Source: Halopseudomonas pelagia
GTDB taxonomy: Bacteria; Pseudomonadota; Gammaproteobacteria; Pseudomonadales; Pseudomonadaceae
Direction: 5' to 3'
Assembly (NCBI RefSeq): GCF_009497895.1
Contig: NZ_CP033116.1
Span: 620,001-684,000, forward strand
DNA length: 64,000 bases
In this document: positions 1 to 7,636 of the stretch, piece after piece
Layout of the letters: every line of letters starts with the position of its first letter
Numbering within the stretch: position 1 is the first letter of the stretch
Notes under the pieces: model-generated
Databases searched by the model: none
Seen by the model: only the letters and a program-made list of their open reading frames with translations
What the model was told of the DNA's origin: nothing
Translations under genes and position numbers: made by a program

Positions 1-1254
1 CTAAACAAGAAGATCGGTGCGATGGATGTGCTCGAAATCCAGGAACTGATCGAGCAAGAGAAAACCCGTCTCGCGGCTGTTCGCAATCAGATTCAGCGCG
101 CCGAGCAGGACAAAGCCAGCCTTGAGCAACGCTCTTCTGACCTTCAGGCGCAGATTCTCGTGTGGGAGGAGACGCTGCTCCTTGAAAGCTTCGCGCTCTA
201 TGAGCCGAAGTTCAAGCTCAATGCCAGCACTGAATACAAATCGCGACTGGACAAAGTGCGTGAGCGCCAGAAGGCGATGATCAAGAACGGCGAAGCCTCT
301 ACCGGCAATATGGCTTGGTCCGTCAACGGCAGCAACGCTCAAGGGCGCAAGCTCGTTAACGACATGATCAAGCTGGTTATCCGGTCGTTCAACAACGAGG
401 CTGACTACTGCGTGGACAATGTTAAGTTCAATAACATAGAGCTTGGCGAGAAACGTATTCTCAAATCCTTTGAGGCGTGCAACCGCCTCGGCAAGGTTAT
501 GAGCGTCGAGCTATCGCGCCAATATTTGAAGCTCAAGCTTGATGAGCTGCACCTTGCCCATGAGTTTCAACTCAAGAAGCAGGAAGAAAAGGAAGAGGCG
601 AAGCGGGCCCGCGAAGAGCTACGCGAGCAACAGAAGCTTGAGCAAGAGATCCGCGCCGCTCGGGAAAAAATCGCCAAGGAGCGTAAGCACTTCGATACTG
701 CGTTGCGAGATCTCCTGGCACGCCTGGAGAGAGTTCAGACCGAAGAGGAGCGAGTTGCTCTTACGTCAAAGCTAGCTGAGATTGAGGCAGGCCGAGCGGA
801 GCTTGAAGGAGAGGAGAAGCTCATTGACTATCGCGAGCAAAACGCGAAGGCCGGTTATGTCTATGTCATATCGAATGTTGGGGCATTCGGGAAGGACGTC
901 TACAAGATCGGTATGACTCGCCGGCTGGAGCCAATGGACCGCATCTCGGAGTTGGGTGATGCTTCGGTGCCGTTTTGGTTTGACGTACATGCGATGGTTT
1001 TCTCTGACAACGCTCCCACGCTTGAAGCGAAGCTGCACGAACGCTTTGCCGCAGGTCGCCTTAATAAAGTGAACGGGCGCAAGGAGTTTTTTCGTGCAGA
1101 CATTGCTGAGATCGAGTCGGTAATTAGGGAAAACTACGACGCTGTTGTCGAGGTCACCCACGAAGCGCCAGCTGAGCAGTATCGTGAAAGCCTCCGCATG
1201 GCGATGCCTGCGGAAACTATTCAGCAATCAGAAAGGACAGCGGCAGCAAGCTAG
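1..1254 (+). CDS. DUF4041 / T5orf172 (GIY-YIG-type) domain protein, 5' end probably outside window
   Basis: Numbered from the first in-frame ATG at 22, the frame gives 410 residues, but it is open to the window edge. The residues before that ATG (LNKKIGA) look like family sequence, so the true start is probably upstream. Residues 1-50 and 180-270 are Glu/Lys/Arg-rich coiled coil. Between them, LYEPKF near 59-64 opens a DUF4041-like region. The C-terminus is a T5orf172/MUG113 module of the GIY-YIG nuclease superfamily: YVYVI at about 279-283, YKIG at 294-297, and the conserved ending LHERFAAGRLN...RKEFFRAD at about 338-360. Such proteins are common in phages and mobile regions. DNA binding or cleavage is inferred from the family and no target is known. 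G+C is clearly higher than in the cassette that follows. Confidence 0.8.
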   Translation, partial: LNKKIGAMDVLEIQELIEQEKTRLAAVRNQIQRAEQDKASLEQRSSDLQAQILVWEETLLLESFALYEPKFKLNASTEYKSRLDKVRERQKAMIKNGEASTGNMAWSVNGSNAQGRKLVNDMIKLVIRSFNNEADYCVDNVKFNNIELGEKRILKSFEACNRLGKVMSVELSRQYLKLKLDELHLAHEFQLKKQEEKEEAKRAREELREQQKLEQEIRAAREKIAKERKHFDTALRDLLARLERVQTEEERVALTSKLAEIEAGRAELEGEEKLIDYREQNAKAGYVYVISNVGAFGKDVYKIGMTRRLEPMDRISELGDASVPFWFDVHAMVFSDNAPTLEAKLHERFAAGRLNKVNGRKEFFRADIAEIESVIRENYDAVVEVTHEAPAEQYRESLRMAMPAETIQQSERTAAAS

Positions 1255-1375
1255 AATCCTCGGGAAATGAGCTTCAGGTCTCTAGCGCTTGTCATACTGC
1301 CATGGTCCAGAGCCTAGGAATTTATTTCAGACTCCAGTATCTTATCTAAACACCAAAAACTGTAACGAGTAACGT

Positions 1376-1381
1376 TATAAT
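1376..1381 (+). promoter_or_regulatory. candidate -10 box (TATAAT) for the ATPase/STAS/PIN cassette
   Basis: A perfect TATAAT lies in an AT-rich gap 119 bases before the chosen ATG of the next gene, just after the direct repeat GTAACGA-GTAACG. I see no good -35 hexamer at 16-18 bases spacing, so this is tentative. Confidence 0.35.
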
Positions 1382-1500
1382 TATTGTACAAGGGTGGGCC
1401 ACAGGGGCTTCGGGCTGGCCTTGACGTTGAACTTTTGGATGGTCTGGCTTCTCGAAGTATTGACAAATTCGGTTGTGTAGTTCCACGACAGGGCGGCAGC

Positions 1501-2448
1501 ATGGAAAAGCAACGCTTAAAAATAAATTTACCGCCAATTCGAGACGACGCATCCGGCTATAAATATTTGAGCAAATTATCTGACCAATTAATCTCAAATC
1601 CGCAGCACTTTTATACCTTTGACTTCTCTAAATGTTCCACTATGAGCCATAATGGTTTGGCGGTGATAGGAGGGGTATGTAATTATCTTAAGCGACACGA
1701 ATTGCAAACTCCCTTTTTTAGTATGTTTTCTGATAAGAAGATTGGATTCAGTCTTGATGGAATGAGTCCTAGACTTCAGTCGCGGCTCCAGGAACTTGGA
1801 TTTTGGAATTATGTACAGCCGGACCATGGTGTCGTTGGTGGTAATGATTATATCGGGTATCGAGAGCACGAAGAAGTGCTTAAAGACTTTGAGATAATTA
1901 ATCATTTGCAAGATAGCTGGTTAACAAACGAAAAACTTTCGCTTAGCACTAGCCTTAAGAACGAAATCGTCAGTAGTATTTATGAAATTTTTGTGAATGC
2001 TTATGGTCATGGGCTAAAAGAAAACTTAAACAATCAGAGCGTAATATCTTGTGGCTATTATGAGGCGAAAGAGAAGCGCTTATCATTGTCCGTGCTTGAT
2101 TTTGGTGGGGGTGTAGTTCGGTCTGTGCAAAAGTGCTTTCCTAATGTAGCAAAAGAAGAAGCGTTTCGTTGGGCATTGGAAGTAGGTAATTCGACAAGGA
2201 CTGATAGTCCCGCTGACATACCACGGGGTTTAGGCTTCGGTTTGCTCAAAGACTTTATTCTAGTAAATGGTGGCGTGCTGAGGGTATGCAGTGACGGCTA
2301 TATGGCCACAGTGTCGGACAACGGTTCATATGTTACACAAAGCATGCCGGGTCATTTCTTTGGTACGCTAGTTAGCATAACTGTTAATTGTGACGGTAAG
2401 CATTATAAGTTGAGGTCAGAAGTTGCTAGTGCCCCATCTTACTTTTAA
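1501..2448 (+). CDS. GHKL-type ATPase with STAS-like N-terminal half; anti-sigma-kinase-like
   Basis: The protein has 315 residues. The C-terminal half carries the marks of a histidine-kinase-like ATPase fold: an N box EIFVNAYGHG at 162-171 (E162, N166), a G1 box LDFGGG at 199-204, a G2 box RGLGFGL at 242-248, and a final strand FGTLVSI at 288-293. There is no H box, HAMP or membrane segment, so this is not a classical sensor kinase. The N-terminal part (FDFSKCSTMSHNGLAVIGG, about 40-58) resembles a STAS-type fold, which I infer from pattern only. The frame is open upstream to a TTG at 1384, but that stretch looks non-coding, and the ATG at 1501 follows an AGGG-type ribosome site. It lies 12 bases before the STAS-like gene and is plainly AT-rich. 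The function is unknown. An RsbW/SpoIIAB-like partner-switching role is a hypothesis. Confidence 0.75.
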   Translation: MEKQRLKINLPPIRDDASGYKYLSKLSDQLISNPQHFYTFDFSKCSTMSHNGLAVIGGVCNYLKRHELQTPFFSMFSDKKIGFSLDGMSPRLQSRLQELGFWNYVQPDHGVVGGNDYIGYREHEEVLKDFEIINHLQDSWLTNEKLSLSTSLKNEIVSSIYEIFVNAYGHGLKENLNNQSVISCGYYEAKEKRLSLSVLDFGGGVVRSVQKCFPNVAKEEAFRWALEVGNSTRTDSPADIPRGLGFGLLKDFILVNGGVLRVCSDGYMATVSDNGSYVTQSMPGHFFGTLVSITVNCDGKHYKLRSEVASAPSYF

Positions 2449-2460
2449 GGAGACAAGCAC

Positions 2461-2805
2461 ATGGTTACTATAAACGTAAAAGAAATGGTAGGTGCTAATG
2501 CCATTTCAATGAATTCTGGACAAAAAATTAAAAGCGAGATAAACAAGTTGTGGGAAAAAGAGGACACGATTAGTGTGAATTTCGAAGGGATAGACGTTTT
2601 CGCGTCTCCTTTTTTTAATGCAAGTATTGGAGCTTTGTTGAAAGATAAAACTATTGAGCAGCTCCAAGGTAAATTGAAATTTATAAATATTTCGGATCAT
2701 GGGCGCAGGCTTCTGAATTTGGTTATACAGAATGCAATTAAATTCTATTCAGATAGCTCAGATAATACAAAAAATGGTCTCGACCAAGCTCATAAGGATA
2801 TGTGA
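2461..2805 (+). CDS. STAS-like domain protein (DUF4325 type)
   Basis: The protein has 114 residues and sits behind a strong AAGGAG ribosome site. The centre, ISVNFEGIDVFASPFFNAS at about 37-55, has the DUF4325 pattern: a hydrophobic strand, an acidic/Gly turn, then a Ser/Pro-Phe-Phe segment. This matches the loop region of anti-anti-sigma STAS proteins that is phosphorylated by a GHKL kinase, so S49 would be the candidate site. That mapping is inference. Its place directly behind a GHKL ATPase fits a kinase/substrate pair. The stop TGA at 2803-2805 shares its A with the next ATG, implying translational coupling. The first 60 coding bases are 33% G+C by count, against 68% in a 60-base stretch of pilT counted the same way. 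Confidence 0.75.
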   Translation: MVTINVKEMVGANAISMNSGQKIKSEINKLWEKEDTISVNFEGIDVFASPFFNASIGALLKDKTIEQLQGKLKFINISDHGRRLLNLVIQNAIKFYSDSSDNTKNGLDQAHKDM

Positions 2806-3365
2806 TGTTGCGCGACATTAAAAATGTGTCTCCCGGGAAAGGGGAGTTGTTTTTTGTTGACACGAATGTCTGGTATTGGATGACTTACTTCGCATCAAAA
2901 TCCTTCGTTCCCAAAGGGCCGAAGCAGTATCAAATAGAAAATTATCCGAACTTCATTGAGCAGGCAGTCAATAACAAAGCGGTTTTATATTATTCGCCAC
3001 TTATGCTCATTGAGCTCACCAGTCTTATCGAGCGTGCTGAGTTTGAAATTTTTAAGGCGTTTAAGAATGATCAAAACTTTTCTTTCAAGCGTTTTCGAAA
3101 TGACCAGCATCAACGTAAAGTCGTGATTGATGAGCTGCATTTAGCTTGGGAACAGGTGAGGCAGCTGGCGATAGAGCTTCCTGCCAAAATTGGTGATGAT
3201 TTGGAGTGTAAAGTCCTAGATTATCTAAGAAATTTTAATATAGATGGATACGATAGTCTTTATTACTATTTTATGAAGCAAAATAATATAGTTAATATTA
3301 TTACAGATGATAAAGATTTCCGCGGTCTTGATGGAATAGAGCTTTACAGCTGTTTTGAGAGATAA
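2805..3365 (+). CDS. PIN-domain protein, probable ribonuclease
   Basis: The protein has 186 residues from the ATG at 2805. A GTG one codon upstream is possible. PIN hallmarks appear in order: FFVDTNVW at 16-23 with the first acidic residue D19, an acidic residue in LMLIELTSLIERAEFE at about 66-81, DGYDSLYYY near 147-155, and ITDDKDF near 165-171. The spacing of the four acidic positions agrees with a metal-dependent PIN nuclease. It is the third gene of the AT-rich cassette and overlaps the STAS-like gene by one base. No small antitoxin-like gene adjoins it, so it is not an ordinary VapBC pair. Control by the two upstream proteins is inference. Its RNA target is unknown. Confidence 0.75.
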   Translation: MLRDIKNVSPGKGELFFVDTNVWYWMTYFASKSFVPKGPKQYQIENYPNFIEQAVNNKAVLYYSPLMLIELTSLIERAEFEIFKAFKNDQNFSFKRFRNDQHQRKVVIDELHLAWEQVRQLAIELPAKIGDDLECKVLDYLRNFNIDGYDSLYYYFMKQNNIVNIITDDKDFRGLDGIELYSCFER

Positions 3366-3382
3366 AAGGAACCTGTTTGTAG

Positions 3383-3877
3383 TTAGAGTCTTGCTCTAAG
3401 CTTTGGTGGTAAGGCCTTAATAGTGAAGGACTGCTGATGCACCTCCAGATACACGCAATTAACTGTTGCCCATTCCAGCATTACTGCACAGATCCAAAAG
3501 AGCAATATTGATGCTAGTAGAAGTAGCATCTCTATAGCCGAATTGGAGCTTTCCCATATCCATACTGCTAAGGTTACCGCGGTCATCACCGCGAGGGTCG
3601 TAATGCACACTGAACGGCACGCTTCAACTGGAGAACGTAGGAACTTGATAGCTTTGCTGTCAGAAGGCCAGCCGAAAATAGACTAATGCAGAAGCAACAG
3701 ATGGCTGAGCCAAGTAGAATGGCAAGTGTACATAGCGACACCCTCAGAGATTATGCGCATCAGTATTTCAGAGAGCTGTGGAGCTGGAAAGAACGTGGCT
3801 ATAGTGCCGATGACAAATGAAAAAATAGCAAAAAATGGAAATATCGACAGGTCATGGAGTATGTGAGATTTGACTAT
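3383..3877 (-). pseudogene. remnant of a polytopic membrane protein
   Basis: Read leftward, one frame runs from 3877 to 3383 interrupted only by TAG at 3685-3683. It has strongly hydrophobic stretches at both ends (SIFPFFAIFSFVIGTIATFF near the start, AIEMLLLLASILLFWICAVM near the end). Over 3742-3630 a different frame gives another membrane-like run, LAILLGSAICCFCISLF, before it stops. Frameshift damage is therefore as likely as a single nonsense mutation. No credible start codon or ribosome site is present. I do not recognise the family. The opposite strand of 3366-4150 holds no convincing gene, and 3878-4149 shows nothing I can name. Confidence 0.45.
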
Positions 3878-4149
3878 TTAAGTTGTCTTAGAAAGTCTGG
3901 CATTAACAGTCGTCTCTTTAGGAATGCGGTTAAATTTTCGGACACCAGAGCAGGTGTTTGGGAAAAAAGCCATTGTAAGCTTCTGGGAGTATCAGAACCT
4001 GTAAAAAGGGATCTGTTTATTAGTTGTAAATGGCGGTACTGACCAAAAGCGGCTGCACCAATCTCTCCAAAACCATCACCCTTTTTTTAACACCATCCAC
4101 CCCAACAATACCCCCACATACGCATTCATAACACAGCTGGTCCCCGTGA

Positions 4150-4172
4150 CCGGTCAGTTCTAAACTGGTCGG
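4150..4172. promoter_or_regulatory. imperfect palindrome, probable operator of the enoyl-CoA hydratase gene
   Basis: A 23-base dyad with half sites CCG-N2-CAGTT and AACTG-N2-CGG lies 25 bases before the ATG at 4198. All outer and inner half-site bases pair, apart from the two N2 positions and a 3-base centre. Size and form suit a TetR-family dimer, but no regulator gene is adjacent, so the binding protein is unknown. Confidence 0.5.
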
Positions 4173-4197
4173 CATCTGATCAACAGGGAGCACCCTC

Positions 4198-5058
4198 ATG
4201 TCTTACGAAACACTCGATTACCAGATCAAGGACGGCATCCTTACCCTGACACTGAACCGCCCCGACCGTATGAACGCCTTTAACGCTGCCATGTGCCGCG
4301 AACTGATCGCGGCTTTTGACGCGGCTGATGCCGATGACAAGGTGCGCGTGATCATCATGACCGGTGCCGGCAAGGCGTTTTGTGCGGGTGCGGATCTTGA
4401 GAAGGGCGGCGATACCTTTAACCGGCACAAGCGTCAGAGTGAGCCTGAGGGTGACACGCTGCGCGATGGGGGCGGTACCGTTTCTCTGCGGATCTATGAA
4501 TGCACCAAGCCGGTGATTGGTGCCTTTAACGGCGCGGCGGTGGGTGTAGGCGCGACCATGACGTTGCCGATGGATATTCGTATGGCGTCGACCAAGGCGC
4601 GGTTCGGGTTTGTGTTTGCGCGTCGTGGTATCACTATGGAAGCCTGCTCCAGCTGGTTCCTGCCGCGTCTGGTCGGGCCTATGCAGGCTGCGGAGTGGGT
4701 GTATACCGGTCGTGTGTTTGATGCTGAGGAAGCGTTAAAGGGCGGGTTGATTCGCAGTATTCATGAGCCGGACGAGTTGCTGCCGGCGGCTTATGCGTTG
4801 GCGCGTGAAATTGCTGACAACACTTCTGGCATGTCTGCGCTGCTTAACCGTCAGTTGTTGTGGCGCATGATGGCGGCGGATCATCCGATGGAAGCGCACA
4901 AGGTCGATTCGCGGGCGATTGCCTTTATGGGCGAGTCGGCGGATGCCCAGGAGGGTGTGCAGTCCTTCCTGGAAAAGCGTCCGCCGCAGTTCAAGCTCAG
5001 CCCAAGCAAGGATCGCCCGGCGTTCTATCCCTGGTGGGATGAGCGGCCCTTCAAGTAA
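4198..5058 (+). CDS. enoyl-CoA hydratase/isomerase (crotonase) family protein
   Basis: The protein has 286 residues and a GGGAG ribosome site. It shows crotonase features: LTLNRPDRMNAFN at about 16-28; an oxyanion-hole loop GAGKAFCAGADL at about 56-67; a second oxyanion segment FNGAAVGVGA near 111-120; and GITMEACSSWFLPRLVG around 146-162, with a Glu where active hydratases carry an acid residue. The C-terminus, rich in Pro and aromatics (FYPWWDERPF), is typical of a subgroup annotated as enoyl-CoA hydratases. It probably hydrates 2-enoyl-CoA in fatty acid or related acyl-CoA degradation, but the exact substrate cannot be read. It stands alone behind a palindromic operator, and glyoxalase I follows after about 110 bases with further palindromes. 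Confidence 0.88.
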   Translation: MSYETLDYQIKDGILTLTLNRPDRMNAFNAAMCRELIAAFDAADADDKVRVIIMTGAGKAFCAGADLEKGGDTFNRHKRQSEPEGDTLRDGGGTVSLRIYECTKPVIGAFNGAAVGVGATMTLPMDIRMASTKARFGFVFARRGITMEACSSWFLPRLVGPMQAAEWVYTGRVFDAEEALKGGLIRSIHEPDELLPAAYALAREIADNTSGMSALLNRQLLWRMMAADHPMEAHKVDSRAIAFMGESADAQEGVQSFLEKRPPQFKLSPSKDRPAFYPWWDERPFK

Positions 5059-5071
5059 TTCCCCTTCCGCT

Positions 5072-5091
5072 GTGCAAACAATCGTTTGCAC
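5072..5091 (+). terminator. perfect 8-bp stem-loop after the hydratase gene
   Basis: GTGCAAAC, a 4-base loop AATC and GTTTGCAC form a perfect hairpin 13 bases past the stop codon. No T tract follows, so termination is uncertain. It could equally be a regulatory dyad of the downstream gene. Confidence 0.35.
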
Positions 5092-5105
5092 TTGCGCGCT
5101 TCGAG

Positions 5106-5150
5106 CAGGTCAATGTGAATGTTACTCTTGTAACCCTTTCCATTGACCTG
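5106..5150. promoter_or_regulatory. nested inverted repeats ahead of glyoxalase I
   Basis: Outer arms CAGGTCAATG (5106-5115) and CATTGACCTG (5141-5150) are perfectly complementary. Inside them, GTTAC-TCTT-GTAAC (5121-5134) forms a second dyad. The right outer arm ends 4 bases before the GGGAG ribosome site of the gene at 5167. It may be an operator pair or a leader hairpin. The regulator is not identifiable. Confidence 0.45.
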
Positions 5151-5166
5151 CCCGGGAGCTATTACC

Positions 5167-5709
5167 ATGAGTCGCCATTTTGAATCCGCTGTCGGACTCT
5201 GCGAGAACCGCGATCCGGCTACCGAAGGTTTTGTATTCAACCAGACCATGCTGCGCATCAAGTCGCCGGAAGCGACGCTGGATTTCTATACCCGCATCAT
5301 GGGCATGACGCTGGTGAAGAAGCTGGATTTTGAAGAGATGAAGTTCAGCCTCTATTTCCTCGCTGCTATCGATACCCATGAGCTGGTGGACTGGTCGCAC
5401 GATAATCGCGAGCGCCTGGTGCAGACTTTTGGCCGCCCGGCGATGCTGGAGTTGACGCATAACTGGGGCACGGAAGACGATGCCGATTTCAGTTACCACA
5501 ACGGCAATGACGAGCCCAAGGGCTTTGGGCATATCGGCTTCGCCGTGCCGGATCTGGAGGCGGCCTGCGCGCGATTTGAGGAGCTGGGAGTCAGCTTCGT
5601 CAAACGCCCGCAGGATGGCAAGATGAAGAATATTGCCTTTATCCGCGATCCGGATGGTTACTGGATCGAGCTGTTCACGCCGGGCGATCTGCCTGACGTG
5701 CTGGGCTGA
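5167..5709 (+). CDS. gloA: lactoylglutathione lyase (glyoxalase I), long zinc-type form
   Basis: The protein has 180 residues, starting at ATG 5167 behind GGGAG. It converts the methylglyoxal-glutathione hemithioacetal to S-lactoylglutathione in the cytosol. Four metal-ligand positions of the eukaryote-like class are visible: Q in VFNQTMLRIK (about 26), E in LELTHNWG (about 92), H in GFGHIGFAV (about 118), and E in DGYWIELF (about 164). The length exceeds the roughly 130-residue nickel-type GloA and matches the long Pseudomonas form with an N-terminal extension. The preceding nested palindromes may control it. The window also carries gshA and gshB, which make its cofactor, but they are not linked to it. 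Confidence 0.93.
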   Translation: MSRHFESAVGLCENRDPATEGFVFNQTMLRIKSPEATLDFYTRIMGMTLVKKLDFEEMKFSLYFLAAIDTHELVDWSHDNRERLVQTFGRPAMLELTHNWGTEDDADFSYHNGNDEPKGFGHIGFAVPDLEAACARFEELGVSFVKRPQDGKMKNIAFIRDPDGYWIELFTPGDLPDVLG

Positions 5710-5712
5710 TCT

Positions 5713-6144
5713 TCAGACCAGCAACTTCTCCAGTGCTGCGCGCGGCCCTTCGGGGATCGCGCAGGAGCGGTTGCTGGCGCGTTCAACAAATACATGCACG
5801 AAGCGACCTGCGGCGCAGGCTTCTTCGACACCTGCCTTGAACACCGCCAATTCATAATGCACGGAGCTGTTGCCGAGCTTGGCGACGCGCACGCCAATTT
5901 CGATGGCTTCAGGAAAAGCGATGGGGGCGAAGTAGTCGCAGCCGGAGCTCACGACGAAGGCGATCTGTTCGCCCTGATGAATATCCAGCCCGCCCTGTTC
6001 GATCAGCCAACTGTTTACCGCGCTGTCGAAGTAGTTGTAATACACCACGTTGTTTACATGCCCGTACACGTCATTGTCGTGCCAGCGGGTGGTGATGGGG
6101 TGCAGGTGGGGGTAGTCGCTGCGTGTTTGTTTAGTTGTCATCAT
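5713..6144 (-). CDS. acyl-CoA thioesterase, 4HBT/YbgC-type hotdog protein
   Basis: The protein has 143 residues from ATG 6144. A further in-frame ATG lies at 6177, but the sequence before 6144 is not family-like. The segment RWHDNDVYGHVNN is the 4-hydroxybenzoyl-CoA thioesterase signature with its catalytic Asp, followed by YYNYFD. This single-domain hotdog enzyme probably hydrolyses acyl-CoA thioesters. The physiological substrate is not readable. It converges on gloA with only 3 bases between the stop codons. Upstream lies the inverted-repeat element at 6208-6370. Confidence 0.88.
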   Translation of the reverse strand: MMTTKQTRSDYPHLHPITTRWHDNDVYGHVNNVVYYNYFDSAVNSWLIEQGGLDIHQGEQIAFVVSSGCDYFAPIAFPEAIEIGVRVAKLGNSSVHYELAVFKAGVEEACAAGRFVHVFVERASNRSCAIPEGPRAALEKLLV

Positions 6145-6207
6145 TTTCTCGATATGCACGATGCGCGAAATAGGCATTGGGAGATTGCGGATTATTAGGG
6201 TGCGCGT

Positions 6208-6370
6208 GTGCTGCCTTGACTGCCCCCGGTCGCAGACACGCTACAAGCACATCCATGTGGGCTCGGCGATGCTGATCCGACCGCCACGGATGGCGGAAGT
6301 GTCGAAAATGCAGGAGCGTTTTTCGACCAGGGCGTCGACGGTCTGCAACCGGGGGCAGTCAAGACAGCAG
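6208..6370. repeat. MITE-like element with 30-bp imperfect terminal inverted repeats
   Basis: Positions 6208-6237 and the reverse complement of 6341-6370 agree at 27 of 30 bases, with the core CTTGACTGCCCCCGGT near identical. The roughly 103 bases between hold smaller dyads: CACAT-CC-ATGTG at 6248-6259 and CCGCCA-CGGA-TGGCGG at 6281-6296. No gene is inside. The design suggests a non-autonomous mobile or REP-like intergenic repeat. I cannot show a target-site duplication. Confidence 0.6.
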
Positions 6371-6404
6371 CCTAGCGACTAGTGTCGGCCGCGTTTCTAT
6401 CTGA

Positions 6405-7565
6405 TCAGTACACTTTGCGATAAATCGCCAGCGCATCCGCCTCAGTCAATTCCCGTGGGTTATTAACAAGCAGGCGTTGTTGCAGCATCGCGTCCTTGGC
6501 CAGTTGCGGTAGCATGTCTTCCGGCACACCAGCGTCACGCAAGCGTGTCGGCAGTTTGCAGCGCGGGCTCAGGTCTGACAGTTCCGCGACCAGTTGCTCG
6601 GTCAGGCTGGCAGCGTTGCCGGCTTTGAGGTTCTTGACCAGTAGCGGTGCGAGTTCGGCATACAGGTGCTCGGCGGCGGAGGCGTTGAATTCGATTACTG
6701 CGGGCAAAACCAGCGCATTGGACAGGCCATGGGGAATATGGAAATGCCCGCCCAGCGGATAGGCCAGGGCGTGTACGGCCGCGACCGGGGCGTTGGCGAA
6801 GGCCTGGCCGGCCAGCAGGGCGCCGAGCAGCATGCCCTGGCGCGCTTCGCGGTTGCTGCCGTTGTGCACGGCTTCATCGAGGTTGGCGGCGAGCAGACGC
6901 AGGGCTTCGCGGGCGAGCATGTCCGATAGCGGATTCTTTTTGACCTTGCTGGTGTAGGCCTCGATGGCGTGCACCATGGCATCAATACCGGTGGCGGCGG
7001 TGACGGCTGGGGGCAGGCCGAGGGTCAGGTCGGCGTCCAGCAGGGCCATGTCTGGCAGCAGGATCGGCGAGACCACGCCCATCTTGGTGGTTTCACCGGT
7101 GGTGATGATGGATATCTGCGTGACTTCCGAGCCGGTGCCGGCGGTGGTGGGCACCTGAATCAGCGGCAAGCGCTGGCCCTTGGCATTGCCAACGCCGTAG
7201 ATATCAGCCAGCTGTTGTTGGCAGCCGGGGTGGGCGAGAAAGGCGACCAGCTTGGCCACGTCCATGGAGCTGCCGCCGCCGAAACCGACGACCAGATCAG
7301 CCTGCATGGCACGGCCCTGTTCTACTGCGGCCATCACCACTGATTCTGGCGGATCTGCCTGTACGTCATCAAAAATTTCTACAGCCATGCCGATTTTGGC
7401 AAAGCCGGGGAGGATGTCGTTGAGCATGCCCAGTTTGGTGATGCCCGGATCGGTCACGATCATCACACGATTGGCACCGCGCTCCTTGCAGAGTTCGGCC
7501 AGGCGGATGGCCGAACCGGACTCGCAAAGAATCTGGGCGGTGGTGGCAAACAGAAAGGGAGACAT
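6405..7565 (-). CDS. iron-containing alcohol dehydrogenase
   Basis: The protein has 386 residues from ATG 7565, which follows a GAGGTG ribosome site. The frame is open further upstream, but that part is repeat-like and not conserved. It has a nucleotide-binding GGGSSMDVAK near residue 93, GTGSEVTQ near 140, and metal-ligand histidines in DAMVHAIEAYTS and in YPLGGHFHIPHG. It belongs to the group III (Fe-dependent) alcohol dehydrogenases that oxidise primary alcohols with NAD(P)+. Substrate preference cannot be deduced. It stands alone between two intergenic repeat elements. Confidence 0.92.
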   Translation of the reverse strand: MSPFLFATTAQILCESGSAIRLAELCKERGANRVMIVTDPGITKLGMLNDILPGFAKIGMAVEIFDDVQADPPESVVMAAVEQGRAMQADLVVGFGGGSSMDVAKLVAFLAHPGCQQQLADIYGVGNAKGQRLPLIQVPTTAGTGSEVTQISIITTGETTKMGVVSPILLPDMALLDADLTLGLPPAVTAATGIDAMVHAIEAYTSKVKKNPLSDMLAREALRLLAANLDEAVHNGSNREARQGMLLGALLAGQAFANAPVAAVHALAYPLGGHFHIPHGLSNALVLPAVIEFNASAAEHLYAELAPLLVKNLKAGNAASLTEQLVAELSDLSPRCKLPTRLRDAGVPEDMLPQLAKDAMLQQRLLVNNPRELTEADALAIYRKVY

Positions 7566-7636
7566 GGGCACCTCTATAAATGAGACAGTTTGCGATACTG
7601 TATGGGGGTGGAGGCCAAGCTGCAAGTTTCAAGCTA

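Noticed and set aside
1384..1500. N-terminal extension of the GHKL ATPase from the TTG at 1384
   Set aside because: Gly/Arg-rich, unlike the following domain, and starts 3 bases after the TATAAT; ATG 1501 has a better ribosome site.
3854..4042. Open frame of 62 codons on the + strand after the cassette
   Set aside because: No ribosome site, no recognisable pattern, and it overlaps the start of the opposite-strand pseudogene.
1..4197. Integrase, tRNA or att site bounding the accessory region
   Set aside because: None visible; the left edge of the island is outside the window.
6161..6382. Possible small gene in the 6208-6370 element
   Set aside because: The frame is contained in inverted repeats with no start signal.
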